This document shows, in pieces, positions 52,280-61,477 of a stretch of 64,000 nt of DNA (its first letter is position 1; each line of letters begins with the position of its first letter). Position numbers and translations under genes: made by a program. A model generated the notes under the pieces. It saw only the letters and a program-made list of their open reading frames with translations, was not told where the DNA came from and did not search any database. Where the stretch lies: the NCBI RefSeq assembly GCF_051195215.1, contig NZ_JBNAZM010000001.1, positions 289,212 to 353,211 on the forward strand. Reading direction: 5' to 3'. The stretch is from Arhodomonas sp051195215. Its GTDB lineage: Bacteria > Pseudomonadota > Gammaproteobacteria > Nitrococcales > Nitrococcaceae.

Positions 52280-52410
52280 TTGACAGGCGCGTGCCTTTGC
52301 TGAGAGTTTCAAAAGCGCAGGGTGTGAGTAAAGCGTTGCTAAATCGATTCAACAAGCGCCACAGCCTGCTCATACGAACAAATGGCTTCGTCCTTCGAAG
52401 CCATCACAAG
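52280..52410 (+). promoter_or_regulatory. Control region of the sugar operon with LacI-type operator
   Basis: The 283-base gap between pirin and the binding-protein gene contains a perfect -35 box TTGACA (52280-52285) with only a weak -10. TTGCTAAATCGATTCAACAA (52336-52355) is a 20-bp imperfect palindrome, 8 of 10 positions pairing, with the central CG typical of LacI-family operators. A leader hairpin, ATGGCTTCG/CGAAGCCAT (52382-52390/52396-52404), lies 27 bases before the ATG. The LacI gene at 58730 is the likely regulator. Confidence 0.6.
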
Positions 52411-52430
52411 TCGGAAGGAGGAGAGTCATC

Positions 52431-53441
52431 ATGGTCTTCGACTGGATGCACCGCGTAGTGGTGAGGGGCGCGCTCGCCCTCGGCGTGGCGGCCGTCCCGT
52501 TCGGCGTCTGCGCCCAGGACAATGAGCCGCCGACCATCGGGGTCGTCGCCAAGGTCGGCGGCATTCCCTGGTTCAACGCCATGGAAGACGGCATCGAGGA
52601 ACGCGCGGAGGCGCTCGGCGTCAATGGCTTCATGGTGGGGCCGACCAGCGCCGATCCGGCGCTGCAGGTGCGCGCCGTGGAGGACCTCATCGCCCAGGGC
52701 GTGGACGTCATCGGCATTGTTCCCAACGACGCCGAAGCCCTGGAGCCCGTGCTCGGGCGGGCGCAGGAAGCCGGCATCACCGTGATCTCCCACGAGTCCC
52801 CGGGCCAGGAGAACGTCGACTGGGACTTCGAGCTCGCCTCGGCACAAGGCTTCGGTGAAGCCTACGGCAAGCGCCTGGCGGAGCTCATGGACGGCAAGGG
52901 CAAGTACGCCGTTTTCGTCGGCTCGCTCACGGTGCCACTCCACAACGCCTGGGCGGACGCCGCGATCGCCTATCTCGAGGAGAACCACCCGCAGATGACG
53001 CAGATCGGCGAACGCTACGGCGTCGCCGAGGACGTGGACCAGTCCCGCCGCACCACACTCGACCTGATGCGCGCCAATCCGGACATGAAGGGCGTGCTCG
53101 CCTTCGGCAGCCAGGGCCCCATCGGAGCCGCGCGCGCCGTCGGCGAGCGCCGCAAGGGCGGCGAGATCGTCGTGCTCGGTCCGTTCTCCCCCGGACAGGG
53201 ACGGCGACTCGTCCACGACGGCCTGCTCGCCGGCGGCTTCATGTGGAACCCGAAGCAGGCCGGTGAAGTCTTCGTCACCCTCGGCACCATGCTCAGTCGC
53301 GGCGAGACCATCGAGGACGGTATGGAGATCGAGGGCCTCGGCACCGTCCATCCGGACTTCGAGGGCCGCGACATCATCGTCGACGAGCTGGTGCCCCTGA
53401 ACGAGAACACCGTCGACAAGCTCGCGAAGATGGGTCTCTGA
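52431..53441 (+). CDS. Sugar ABC transporter periplasmic binding protein
   Basis: A 336-aa exported receptor of the ribose/rhamnose/LsrB class (periplasmic-binding-protein-like I fold). A signal peptide ends near VCAQ (28). The body starts with IGVVAKVGGIPWFNAMEDGI and has VEDLIAQGVDVIGIVPNDAEAL and VLAFGSQGPIGAARAVGE. AAGGAGGAG precedes the ATG. It heads the six-gene cassette, 16 bases before the ATPase gene. The ligand is not identifiable; the linked ketose epimerase suggests a ketose. Confidence 0.88.
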   Translation: MVFDWMHRVVVRGALALGVAAVPFGVCAQDNEPPTIGVVAKVGGIPWFNAMEDGIEERAEALGVNGFMVGPTSADPALQVRAVEDLIAQGVDVIGIVPNDAEALEPVLGRAQEAGITVISHESPGQENVDWDFELASAQGFGEAYGKRLAELMDGKGKYAVFVGSLTVPLHNAWADAAIAYLEENHPQMTQIGERYGVAEDVDQSRRTTLDLMRANPDMKGVLAFGSQGPIGAARAVGERRKGGEIVVLGPFSPGQGRRLVHDGLLAGGFMWNPKQAGEVFVTLGTMLSRGETIEDGMEIEGLGTVHPDFEGRDIIVDELVPLNENTVDKLAKMGL

Positions 53442-53457
53442 CCGGGGGGCACCAGCC

Positions 53458-54972
53458 ATGCGGACTGAATCAGCCCCGAACGATCGCACGCCGTTGCTGA
53501 GCATCGGCAACGTCTCCAAGCGCTTCGGTGGTGTTCAGGCGTTGAAGTCCGTCTCCTTCGAGATCGACCCCGGCGAGGTGGTGTGCCTCGCCGGGGAGAA
53601 TGGATGCGGGAAATCGACGCTCATCAAGATCGTCAGCGGCGTACATGCTCCGGAACCCGGCGCGACCCTGCGCTTCGACGGGGAACCCGTCACCGGGCTC
53701 ACGCCGGCGGCGGCACGCGCCTTCGGCATTCAGGTGATATGGCAGGACCTGGCGTTGTTCGCCCACATGAGCGTCGCCGAGAACATCGCCTTCGAGGCCA
53801 ACCTGGGCGGCCGCCCCCGACTCGTGGACCGGACCACGATGCACCACCGGGCCTCGGAGATTCTCGGGCGCCTCGGCGTCGAGCTCGATCTCGACCAGCC
53901 GCTCCACCGCCTGTCCATCGCCCAGCGCCAGATCGTCGCCATCGCGCGGGCACTGGTGGCCGACGCGCGCCTGGTGTTCATGGACGAGCCCACTGCCTCG
54001 CTGACCCGGGCCGAGACCGACGCGCTGCTGGGGATCGTCCGTCGCCTTTCGCACGCGGGCATCGCGGTGGTTTTCGTCAGCCACCGCCTGGCCGAGGTAC
54101 TCGCCGTGTGCAGCCGCGTCACCGTGCTGCGCGACGGCGAGTACGTCGGCACCTTCCCCACCGAGGGCATGACCCAGAGCCGGCTCACCGAGCTGATGAC
54201 CGGCGGCACCTTCGACGAGTCGGTGCATGCCGGCCGCACCGATATCGGCGCACCGGTTCTCGACGTCGACGGTCTCAGTCGCGCCGGCGAATACGAGGAC
54301 ATCAGCTTCGAGCTCCACCGCGGCGAGATCCTTGGCATCACCGGGCGTCTCGGCGCCGGGCGCACCGAGCTCGCGCTGTCGCTGTTCGGCATGACACGAC
54401 CGGATGCCGGCCGCATTCACCTCGACGGGCGCCCCCTGGGCCTGCGCTCCAACCGCGACGCCATCGCTTCAGGCATCGCCTACGTCTCCGAGGACCGTCT
54501 CGCGCTGGGCCTGATACAGCAACAGTCCATCGCGAGCAATATCGCGGTCACCGTTATCGACCGCCTGCTCGATGGCCTGCGGCTGCTCTCACCGGCGAAG
54601 ACACGCGCGGTCGTGGGCGAGTGGGTACAACGGCTGGCGGTGAAAGCCGGCGATACGGACGACCCGGTCTCCACGCTCTCCGGCGGCAACCAGCAGCGCG
54701 TGGTGCTCGCGAAATGGCTGGCGACGAACCCCAGAGTGTTGATTCTCGACTCCCCCACGGTAGGCGTCGACGTCGGCGCCCGCGCCGGGATCTTCGCGAT
54801 CGTCCGCGAGCTCGCCGCCCAGGGGATGGCCATCGTGCTCATCTCCGACGAGACCCCGGAGGTCTACTACAACGCCGAGCGCGTGCTGCACATGCGCGAC
54901 GGCAGGCTGGTGGAGGCCTTCGTCCCCGGCGAGGTACCGCTTGCCCGGATCGAGGAGGCCGTTCATGAATAA
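53458..54972 (+). CDS. Sugar ABC transporter ATP-binding protein (RbsA/MglA type, double ATPase)
   Basis: A 504-aa protein with two ATPase domains. The first has Walker A GENGCGKST, signature HRLSIAQRQIVAIARAL and Walker B LVFMDEPTAS. The second has a degenerate P-loop, GRLGAGRTE, but an intact signature LSGGNQQRV. This pattern is usual for carbohydrate uptake ABC transporters of class 2. It overlaps the first permease gene by 8 bases. Confidence 0.93.
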   Translation: MRTESAPNDRTPLLSIGNVSKRFGGVQALKSVSFEIDPGEVVCLAGENGCGKSTLIKIVSGVHAPEPGATLRFDGEPVTGLTPAAARAFGIQVIWQDLALFAHMSVAENIAFEANLGGRPRLVDRTTMHHRASEILGRLGVELDLDQPLHRLSIAQRQIVAIARALVADARLVFMDEPTASLTRAETDALLGIVRRLSHAGIAVVFVSHRLAEVLAVCSRVTVLRDGEYVGTFPTEGMTQSRLTELMTGGTFDESVHAGRTDIGAPVLDVDGLSRAGEYEDISFELHRGEILGITGRLGAGRTELALSLFGMTRPDAGRIHLDGRPLGLRSNRDAIASGIAYVSEDRLALGLIQQQSIASNIAVTVIDRLLDGLRLLSPAKTRAVVGEWVQRLAVKAGDTDDPVSTLSGGNQQRVVLAKWLATNPRVLILDSPTVGVDVGARAGIFAIVRELAAQGMAIVLISDETPEVYYNAERVLHMRDGRLVEAFVPGEVPLARIEEAVHE

Positions 54973-55987
54973 ACGCGACGCCCTGAGGTGGCCGCGCATC
55001 GAGTCGACGGAGAAATGGCTGCTCGGCGTCATCGCCGCGCTGTGCGTTTTCCTGTCGCTGACCACCGATACGTTCCTGACACTGGTCAACTTCGCCGACA
55101 TCCTCAACTACTCGGCCGTGAGCATCATTTTCGCCGCCGGCCTGCTGGTGGTGCTGATCGCCGGCGGCATCGACATCTCGTTCGCGGTGGCCGCCTCGGT
55201 GGTCCAGTACCTGGTCGCGCTGACGGTGATGCAGCTCGGCGGCGGCAACTGGGCGGTCGGCTTCGTCCTCGCCACCGCCTACGGCTTCTGCCTGGGCGCC
55301 ATCAACGGCGCGCTGATCCATCACCTGCGCATCATTTCCATCATCGTGACCATCGCCACGTTCAACATCTACTTCGGCGGGCTGATGTATTTCACCGAGG
55401 GGCGGTCCATTTATTTCCTGCCGGACTGGTGGGTGGACCGGGTGATCGTGCTGGAGCACGAGACCGCCATGGGCTACGCGGAGATCACGCTGCCCGTCGT
55501 CGTCATGGTGGTGGCGGTCGCCCTGACCTGGCTGCTGCTGCGACGGCTGAATGTCGGACGCCAGCTCTTCGCCATGGGCGACAACCCGGAAGGCGCCCGG
55601 CGGCTGGGTATCAACATCGCCGCCATGCACTATCTCGCCTACGGGTGGCTGGGCGCGATGGCGGGCATCGCCGGACTCATGCAGGCCCACTATGCCCAGG
55701 AGGTGGTGCCGAACGCGCTCTACGGCCGGGAGCTCGAAGTACTCGCGGCCGTTGTGCTCGGCGGCGCCCGCCTTGGCGGCGGCCGCGGTACCCTGCTCGG
55801 CGCCGTGCTCGGCCTGATGCTCATCACCCTCACCCGCAACGGGCTCACGCTCATGGGCATTTCGCCCTACGCGTTCAAGATGATCGTCGGCGGCATCATT
55901 CTCGTGGCGATCGCGCTTTCCAACGAGGGCATGAGCATGCTCGTCGAGCGGGTACGCAGCGCGCGGCTGGCCGGAGGTTCCCGATGA
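54965..55987 (+). CDS. Sugar ABC transporter permease 1
   Basis: A 340-aa integral membrane protein of the ribose/AI-2/rhamnose permease family with about eight to ten helices. LVVLIAGGIDISFAVAASVV and AMGDNPEGARRLGINIAAMHYLAYGWLGAMAG are typical. The ATG at 54965 overlaps the ATPase stop, and the end overlaps the second permease by 4 bases. Confidence 0.9.
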   Translation: MNKRDALRWPRIESTEKWLLGVIAALCVFLSLTTDTFLTLVNFADILNYSAVSIIFAAGLLVVLIAGGIDISFAVAASVVQYLVALTVMQLGGGNWAVGFVLATAYGFCLGAINGALIHHLRIISIIVTIATFNIYFGGLMYFTEGRSIYFLPDWWVDRVIVLEHETAMGYAEITLPVVVMVVAVALTWLLLRRLNVGRQLFAMGDNPEGARRLGINIAAMHYLAYGWLGAMAGIAGLMQAHYAQEVVPNALYGRELEVLAAVVLGGARLGGGRGTLLGAVLGLMLITLTRNGLTLMGISPYAFKMIVGGIILVAIALSNEGMSMLVERVRSARLAGGSR

Positions 55988-57069
55988 ACGGCCTGATCGC
56001 ACGACTCCACGACGACGTCCGCAACGCCTCCGCCGGTATCCGCGAGATCCTGGGATTGATCGCCGTGCTGATCGCACTGGTGGCCCTGTTCGGGCTGACC
56101 ACGGAGCGCTTCCTCTCCCAGGCGACGTTCACCTCCATCGCGTTCCAGTTGCCGGTGCTCGGTCTGCTCGCGCTGGCGATGATGATCCCCATGCTGACGG
56201 CGGGCCTGAATCTCGCCATCACCTACAGCGCCAACTTCTCCGCGCTGGTGTTCGCATGGACCATCCAGGCGGGCGGCGGCCCCGACGCCGGCACCGGGGT
56301 CTTCATCCTGGCCGTGGCGGCTTCATTGGTCAGCGGCGCCGTCATCGGCTGGCTCATGGGCGTCATCATCGCCCATACGCGGGCACACCCGATTCTGGTG
56401 TCGCTGTCGATGATGATCTTCCTGCGCGGGCTGGGCGAGTTTCTCACCCGCGGCGGCGACGTCTCGGGCTTTCCGCCCATCGTCGCCACGCTGGGCCAGG
56501 GCCTGCTGCTCGGCATCCCGCTGCCGCTGTGGATCTTCGGCGTCTGCGTGGCGCTGTGGACGTTGATCCTCGGCCGCACCCGGCTCGGCTTCAATATCTA
56601 CCTGAGCGGCTCCAACATCGAGGCGACGCGCTACTCCGGGGTCGACACGACGCGGGTGATCACACTGGTGTACACGCTCTCGGGGATCATGTGCGCAGTG
56701 GCCGGCATGGTGATGCTGGCACGCTTCAACTCCGTGCGCGTCGGCCACGGCGAATCCTACCTGCTGATCACCGTGCTCGCCTGCTTTCTCGGCCGCGTCG
56801 ACCCGTTCGGAGGCTTCGGCCGGGTTCTGCCGGTGCTGATCTCGCTGGTCATCCTCCAGGTGATCGGGTCCGGCCTCAATCTACTCGGCACCAACCAGCA
56901 CCTCGCCACGGCGCTGTGGGGCCTGCTGCTCGTGCTCGTCATGGCGCTGCGCTTCGCGTGGGCGTGGTGGCAGCAGCAGCGCGGTCCCCGCCGTGCGGCC
57001 GGCCCCGGCGGGTCGCGGCCGGTGAAGCCGGATCACCCCATCGTCAACGAGAGGCAGACAGAGTCATGA
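55984..57069 (+). CDS. Sugar ABC transporter permease 2
   Basis: A 361-aa permease paralogous to its neighbour (IPMLTAGLNLAITYSANFSA; YLSGSNIEATRYSGVDTTRV). The pair should form a heterodimer. It ends in a hydrophilic tail (WWQQQRGPRRAAGPGGSRPV). The ATG at 55984 and the end each overlap neighbours by 4 bases, so the whole cassette is translationally coupled. Confidence 0.9.
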   Translation: MNGLIARLHDDVRNASAGIREILGLIAVLIALVALFGLTTERFLSQATFTSIAFQLPVLGLLALAMMIPMLTAGLNLAITYSANFSALVFAWTIQAGGGPDAGTGVFILAVAASLVSGAVIGWLMGVIIAHTRAHPILVSLSMMIFLRGLGEFLTRGGDVSGFPPIVATLGQGLLLGIPLPLWIFGVCVALWTLILGRTRLGFNIYLSGSNIEATRYSGVDTTRVITLVYTLSGIMCAVAGMVMLARFNSVRVGHGESYLLITVLACFLGRVDPFGGFGRVLPVLISLVILQVIGSGLNLLGTNQHLATALWGLLLVLVMALRFAWAWWQQQRGPRRAAGPGGSRPVKPDHPIVNERQTES

Positions 57070-57929
57070 ATCAGCTAGGTGTACACGCCCTGGTGTGGGT
57101 CGGCGACGTGCACAAGGCATCCATCGAGCAAGCCGTGGCGAACAGCAAGACAGCGGGATTCGACCTACTGGAGCTGTCGCTGCACGATACGACCACGCTG
57201 GATGTCTCGCACGCACGCGAAGTGCTTGCAACACACGGGCTGGAAGTCGCCTGTTCCCGCGGATTGGCGTTCGATGCCGACGTCTCCAGCGACGACCCGG
57301 ATACGGTGGCCCGTGGCGAGACACTGCTCCACGATTCCCTGGAGGTGGCCAACGACCTCGGCGCGAAGACCCTGTGCGGCGCACTCTACAGCGCCCTCGG
57401 CAAGTACGACCGGCCGGTCACCGCGAAAGGCCGCGCCAACGCGGTGGGCGTACTCCGCGATCTGGCCGGCGCGGCGCGGGGCAAGCACATCGATCTGGGC
57501 ATCGAGGTGGTCAACCGCTATGAGTCCAACGTCATCAATACGGCACGCGAAGCCCTCGACTTCATCGACGATATCGACGCCGATAACGTGTTCGTGCACC
57601 TGGACACCTACCACATGAATATCGAGGAATCGGACATGGCCCAACCGGTGCTCGACTGCGGCGACCGCCTCGGGTATGTCCATGTCGGCGAAAACCACCG
57701 CGGCTATTTGGGCGCGGGGGCGATCGATTTCACCGCCTTCTTTCACGCCCTGAACCGTATCGGCTACCGTGGCGGCATTACCTTCGAGAGCTTTTCCTCC
57801 GAGGTGGTCATGGCGGGGCTGTCCAGTGACCTGGCGATCTGGCGCAACCTGTGGACGGACAGCATGGACCTGGCCTGCCAGGCCCGTGAGTTCCTCAACG
57901 CCAAGCTGACGGCGGCCCGCCATGCATGA
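57066..57929 (+). CDS. Ketose 3-epimerase-like TIM-barrel isomerase
   Basis: A 287-aa sugar isomerase/epimerase of the D-tagatose/D-psicose 3-epimerase type. The metal ligands are visible in family context: E147 (GIEVVNRYE), D180 (VHLDTYHMNIEE), H206 (YVHVGENHRG) and E241 (ITFESF). The family interconverts ketoses such as allulose and fructose, or tagatose and sorbose. Length is normal. Together with the transporter and kinase it suggests uptake and conversion of a rare ketose, by inference. Confidence 0.85.
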   Translation: MNQLGVHALVWVGDVHKASIEQAVANSKTAGFDLLELSLHDTTTLDVSHAREVLATHGLEVACSRGLAFDADVSSDDPDTVARGETLLHDSLEVANDLGAKTLCGALYSALGKYDRPVTAKGRANAVGVLRDLAGAARGKHIDLGIEVVNRYESNVINTAREALDFIDDIDADNVFVHLDTYHMNIEESDMAQPVLDCGDRLGYVHVGENHRGYLGAGAIDFTAFFHALNRIGYRGGITFESFSSEVVMAGLSSDLAIWRNLWTDSMDLACQAREFLNAKLTAARHA

Positions 57930-58620
57930 GCCGCCCCCCGCCGACAACGATACGGGCGGCCTCGACCGCGACGTGATCGAGCACGCCCGGGCATTGATGG
58001 AGCGCGGACCCCGGCAGCTGCTGGGCATTGTCGGAGCGCCCGGCGCCGGCAAATCGACCCTGGCCGAGACCCTCGTCTCGGCCCTGGGCCCGGCGGCGCA
58101 ACTGCTGCCCATGGACGGCTACCACCTGTCCAACCGGGAACTGCAGCGCCTGGCACGCAGCGAGCGCAAGGGTGCACCGGATACCTTCGACGCCCATGGC
58201 TACCTGGCGCTGCTGCAGCGGCTGCGGACACCACGCGCCGGCGAGACGGTCTACGCCCCGGGGTTCTATCGCGACATCGAGGAGCCCATCGCGGCCTCCA
58301 TCGGCGTACCGCCCAGCGTCCGACTCGTGGTGACGGAAGGCAACTACCTGCTCCTCGACCACGCACCATGGAGCGCAATCGCCGACACGTTGGACGAGAC
58401 CTGGTATCTGCACGTGGATCCCCCACTGCGCCGGCAGCGTCTGGTGGCACGTCACGTGCGTTTCGGCCGCAGCCCGCCGGCGGCCCGCGATTGGGTCGCG
58501 AGCGTGGACGAACCCAATGCGGCGCTGATCGCCGCCAGCCGGCCGCGCGCCTCCCGCGTGCTCACCTGGCAGGACGGGCCGGACGCCCGCTTCGTGCCGG
58601 ACACAGATCCGGCGTCCTGA
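57922..58620 (+). CDS. P-loop sugar/nucleoside kinase family protein (FrcK-like)
   Basis: A 232-aa kinase with Walker A GAPGAGKST (38-46) and MDGYHLSNRELQRL, then VVTEGNYLLLD and RRQRLVARHVRFGRSP, in the pattern of the uridine-kinase/phosphoribulokinase-like family. Members sit beside sugar ABC genes, such as frcK beside the fructose transporter of Sinorhizobium, where a role in fructose phosphorylation was proposed. It overlaps the epimerase gene by 8 bases and ends the cassette. Confidence 0.78.
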   Translation: MHEPPPADNDTGGLDRDVIEHARALMERGPRQLLGIVGAPGAGKSTLAETLVSALGPAAQLLPMDGYHLSNRELQRLARSERKGAPDTFDAHGYLALLQRLRTPRAGETVYAPGFYRDIEEPIAASIGVPPSVRLVVTEGNYLLLDHAPWSAIADTLDETWYLHVDPPLRRQRLVARHVRFGRSPPAARDWVASVDEPNAALIAASRPRASRVLTWQDGPDARFVPDTDPAS

Positions 58621-58729
58621 ACCAGGACACTGATGCCCGTCCCCGACGTTCCGTGGGTCATGCTGAGGACGGCGTAAGCCGCTGACACGGAGCCACATTG
58701 AGGCGGACGGGTCAAAACATCATGTCGCG

Positions 58730-59758
58730 CTAGCTCAGTGACGTGATCTCGAACGTCGTGGGGATCTTGATGAACGGGTACGGCGGCTCGCCCGCCCGGG
58801 CGACCTGCACGAAAGCCTCTTCGATCATCGCCTCGACGTTCTGACGCATCATCAGAATGGAATACGGCAGCGCGGCGGCGAAAGGATCCCAGTCGAAGCA
58901 ACCGAGAATCACGCGGTCCTCGATGGGCTCGGCGAGCTCGCTCGCGAGACCGATGACCCCCTCCAGCGCGGTGATCGAGTTGATGAAAAGCCCCGGCGGC
59001 AGACGGCCGAGCGCCTGCACCAGCCGTTTGGCCTCCCGCCGCGCCGCATCCGGGGAATAGCCACAGCAGTGAATGCGGTGCTCGTCGACCGCGATGCCCT
59101 GCCCTTCCAGCGCCTCGTTGAATCCGGCGACACGCTCGTCCGTCGCGTAGTCGCCGGCACGGCCGCCGAGAAAACACAGCGCCTCAGCGTCCTCACCGCG
59201 GCTGCGCATGGCGGTGATGATCGCTTCGGTAAGCTCTCGGGCCCCGGCGCGGCTGTCCGAGACCACCGATGGCGCGTGCTCGCCGGGCAGATCGAGGTTC
59301 ACACAGGGAATACGGTGCGCCCGGCAGAGATCGTTGAGGGGTTCCGGCCGATGCACGCCGGCGATGAACACGGACTCCACGCGCTGGGAGAGCAGCGCCT
59401 CCACCACGCCGCGCTCGTTGTCGCGGTCGCGCTGGGTGCTTACCACGATGGGGCACAGCCCATGCCGCCGTGCCGCCGCCTCGAACGTCTCCGCCAGGCT
59501 GGCGAAGAAACGATTGCGATAGTGCGGAATGATCATCCCCGCCAGCCCCGAGCGGGACAACCTCAGCCCGCGGGCGAGCATGTTGACGTTGTAATCGAGG
59601 CGTACCGCGGTATCGAGTATGCGCTCGGCGGTCTCCGGCTTGATGCGGTACTGCTTCCAGCTACCGTTGAGAACCATGCTCACGGTCGCCGACGAAGCCC
59701 CCGCCTCCCTGGCGACATCGTAGATGGTCGTCTTGCGTCTTCCGCCCTCACGCGACAT
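58730..59758 (-). CDS. LacI-family transcriptional regulator
   Basis: A 342-aa repressor. The N-terminal HTH reads TTIYDVAREAGASSATVSMVLNG (about 9-31) with the usual hinge helix after it. A periplasmic-binding-like effector domain follows (GLAGMIIPHYRNRFFASLAETFEAAA; VILGCFDWDPFAAALPYSI). It is convergent with the sugar cassette. The operator at 52336-52355 has the LacI form, so control of that operon is likely. Confidence 0.92.
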   Translation of the reverse strand: MSREGGRRKTTIYDVAREAGASSATVSMVLNGSWKQYRIKPETAERILDTAVRLDYNVNMLARGLRLSRSGLAGMIIPHYRNRFFASLAETFEAAARRHGLCPIVVSTQRDRDNERGVVEALLSQRVESVFIAGVHRPEPLNDLCRAHRIPCVNLDLPGEHAPSVVSDSRAGARELTEAIITAMRSRGEDAEALCFLGGRAGDYATDERVAGFNEALEGQGIAVDEHRIHCCGYSPDAARREAKRLVQALGRLPPGLFINSITALEGVIGLASELAEPIEDRVILGCFDWDPFAAALPYSILMMRQNVEAMIEEAFVQVARAGEPPYPFIKIPTTFEITSLS

Positions 59759-59909
59759 ACAGGCAAGCCTATCGGCAGTCGATTACGCGCCCCGATTCTA
59801 TACTACCCGGGCCGTGGGATATTCCATCGCGAAGATCCCCCCGCGCGCCACCGGCTCGAAGGGGACTCGCTGCAGTCACGCGGCGCCCTACCGGGCACAT
59901 GACGTGCAT

Positions 59910-59924
59910 GGTGGTCAGACCACC
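59910..59924. promoter_or_regulatory. GntR/FadR-type operator 1 upstream of glcD
   Basis: GGTGGTC-A-GACCACC is a perfect 15-bp palindrome with the TGGTnnnACCA core bound by the FadR subfamily of GntR regulators (GlcC, LldR, PdhR). It is centred 30 bases upstream of the second copy. Confidence 0.75.
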
Positions 59925-59939
59925 GGGTGGATGTGCTAC

Positions 59940-59954
59940 ATTGGTCTGACCAAT
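59940..59954. promoter_or_regulatory. GntR/FadR-type operator 2 upstream of glcD
   Basis: ATTGGTC-T-GACCAAT is a perfect 15-bp palindrome identical in form to the PdhR/LldR consensus ATTGGTnnnACCAAT. It ends 16 bases before the glcD ATG. The two sites are about three helical turns apart, which suits cooperative binding or looping. Confidence 0.8.
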
Positions 59955-59970
59955 GCGAGGAGGTGAGGTG

Positions 59971-61470
59971 ATGGCGGTGCACTCCCACTACCGCAGCGAG
60001 GATACGGGCTTCGAGGTCGACGCCGACGACCTCATCAAGCGCCTGAGCGAGATTCTCGCCGGCGAAAGCCTGATCGTCCACGAGGCCGGGCGCCGGGCCT
60101 ACGAATGCGACGGGCTCGCCGTCTACCGGCAGCTGCCGCTGGTGGTGGCGGTCCCCGAAACCGTCGAGCAGGTCCGCGCGGTACTGCGCGTGGCCAATGA
60201 GCTCAACGTTCCGGTGGTGGCCAGAGGCTCGGGCACCAGTCTCTCCGGCGGTGCGCTGCCCCATCCCCAGGGCATCCTGCTGTCGCTGGCGAAGTTCAAC
60301 CGCATTCTTTCCCTGGATCCGGAACGCCGCATCGCCCGGGTTCAGCCCGGTGTACGCAATCTCGCCATCTCCGAGGCGGCCGCCCCCCACGGCCTTTACT
60401 ACGCGCCAGACCCATCGTCGCAGATCGCCTGCTCCATCGGCGGCAACGTCGCCGAGAACGCCGGCGGCGTGCATTGCCTGAAGTACGGCCTGACCGTGCA
60501 CAACGTGCTCGAAGTCACCGCCGTGACCATCGATGGCGAAGTGGTCACCATCGGCTCGGAGGCGCCGGACACCCCAGGCTACGATCTGCTCGCGCTGATG
60601 CACGGTTCCGAGGGCATGCTCGCGGTAATCGTGGAGATCGCCGTCAAGCTGCTGCCGGAACCGCCCACCAAGGCGGTGCTCATGGCCTCCTTCGACGACG
60701 TGGAAAGCGGCGGCCACGCGGTTGCCGCCATCATCGCCGGTGGTATCGTCCCCGGTGGACTGGAGATGATGGACGGCCCCGCGATCCAGGCCGCGGAGGA
60801 TTTCGTCCACGCCGGTTACGACACCGACGCCGCGGCGATCCTGATCTGCGAGCTCGACGGCACCGATGCCGAGGTGGATGACCAGCTCGAAACCGTGCAG
60901 GCGCTCATGCGCGAACACGGCGCCACGCACATACAGGTCGCCGCAGACGAGGCCGAGAAGGCCCGCTTCTGGGCCGGCCGCAAGGCCGCATTCCCCGCCG
61001 TCGGCCGCATATCCCCGGACTACTACTGCATGGACGGCACCATTCCGCGGCGGCAGCTCGCTTACGTTCTGCGGCGCATCAACGAACTCTCCGAGGAGTT
61101 CGGCCTGGGCGTGGTCAACGTCTTCCATGCCGGCGACGGCAACCTCCACCCGCTGATCCTCTTCGACGGCAACCGCCCCGGCGAGCTGGAGACCGCCGAG
61201 GAGTTCGGTGGCCGCATCCTGGAGCTGTGCGTCGAAGTGGGTGGCACCGTCACCGGCGAACACGGGGTGGGCCTGGAGAAAATCAATCAGATGTGCGTGC
61301 AGTTCCAGCCGCGGGAGCTCAACCAGTTCCACGCGCTGAAGAACGCATTCGACCCGCAACGCCTGCTCAACCCGGGCAAGGCAGTGCCGACGCTATCCCG
61401 CTGCGCTGAATTCGGCGCCATGCATGTCCACCAGGGCCAGCTCCCTCACCCCGAGCTGGAGCGATTCTGA
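59971..61470 (+). CDS. glcD: Glycolate oxidase FAD-linked subunit GlcD
   Basis: A 499-aa flavoprotein, the same length as E. coli GlcD, that oxidises glycolate to glyoxylate. The FAD-binding PCMH domain shows VVARGSGTSLSGGALPHPQG and PDPSSQIACSIGGNVAENAGG; the cap domain ends GGTVTGEHGVGLEKINQMCV, with the active-site His. The ATG at 59971 follows GAGGAGGTGAGGTG. It is followed 7 bases later by glcE. No glycolate permease or malate synthase G gene is in view. Confidence 0.95.
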   Translation: MAVHSHYRSEDTGFEVDADDLIKRLSEILAGESLIVHEAGRRAYECDGLAVYRQLPLVVAVPETVEQVRAVLRVANELNVPVVARGSGTSLSGGALPHPQGILLSLAKFNRILSLDPERRIARVQPGVRNLAISEAAAPHGLYYAPDPSSQIACSIGGNVAENAGGVHCLKYGLTVHNVLEVTAVTIDGEVVTIGSEAPDTPGYDLLALMHGSEGMLAVIVEIAVKLLPEPPTKAVLMASFDDVESGGHAVAAIIAGGIVPGGLEMMDGPAIQAAEDFVHAGYDTDAAAILICELDGTDAEVDDQLETVQALMREHGATHIQVAADEAEKARFWAGRKAAFPAVGRISPDYYCMDGTIPRRQLAYVLRRINELSEEFGLGVVNVFHAGDGNLHPLILFDGNRPGELETAEEFGGRILELCVEVGGTVTGEHGVGLEKINQMCVQFQPRELNQFHALKNAFDPQRLLNPGKAVPTLSRCAEFGAMHVHQGQLPHPELERF

Positions 61471-61477
61471 GCACACC

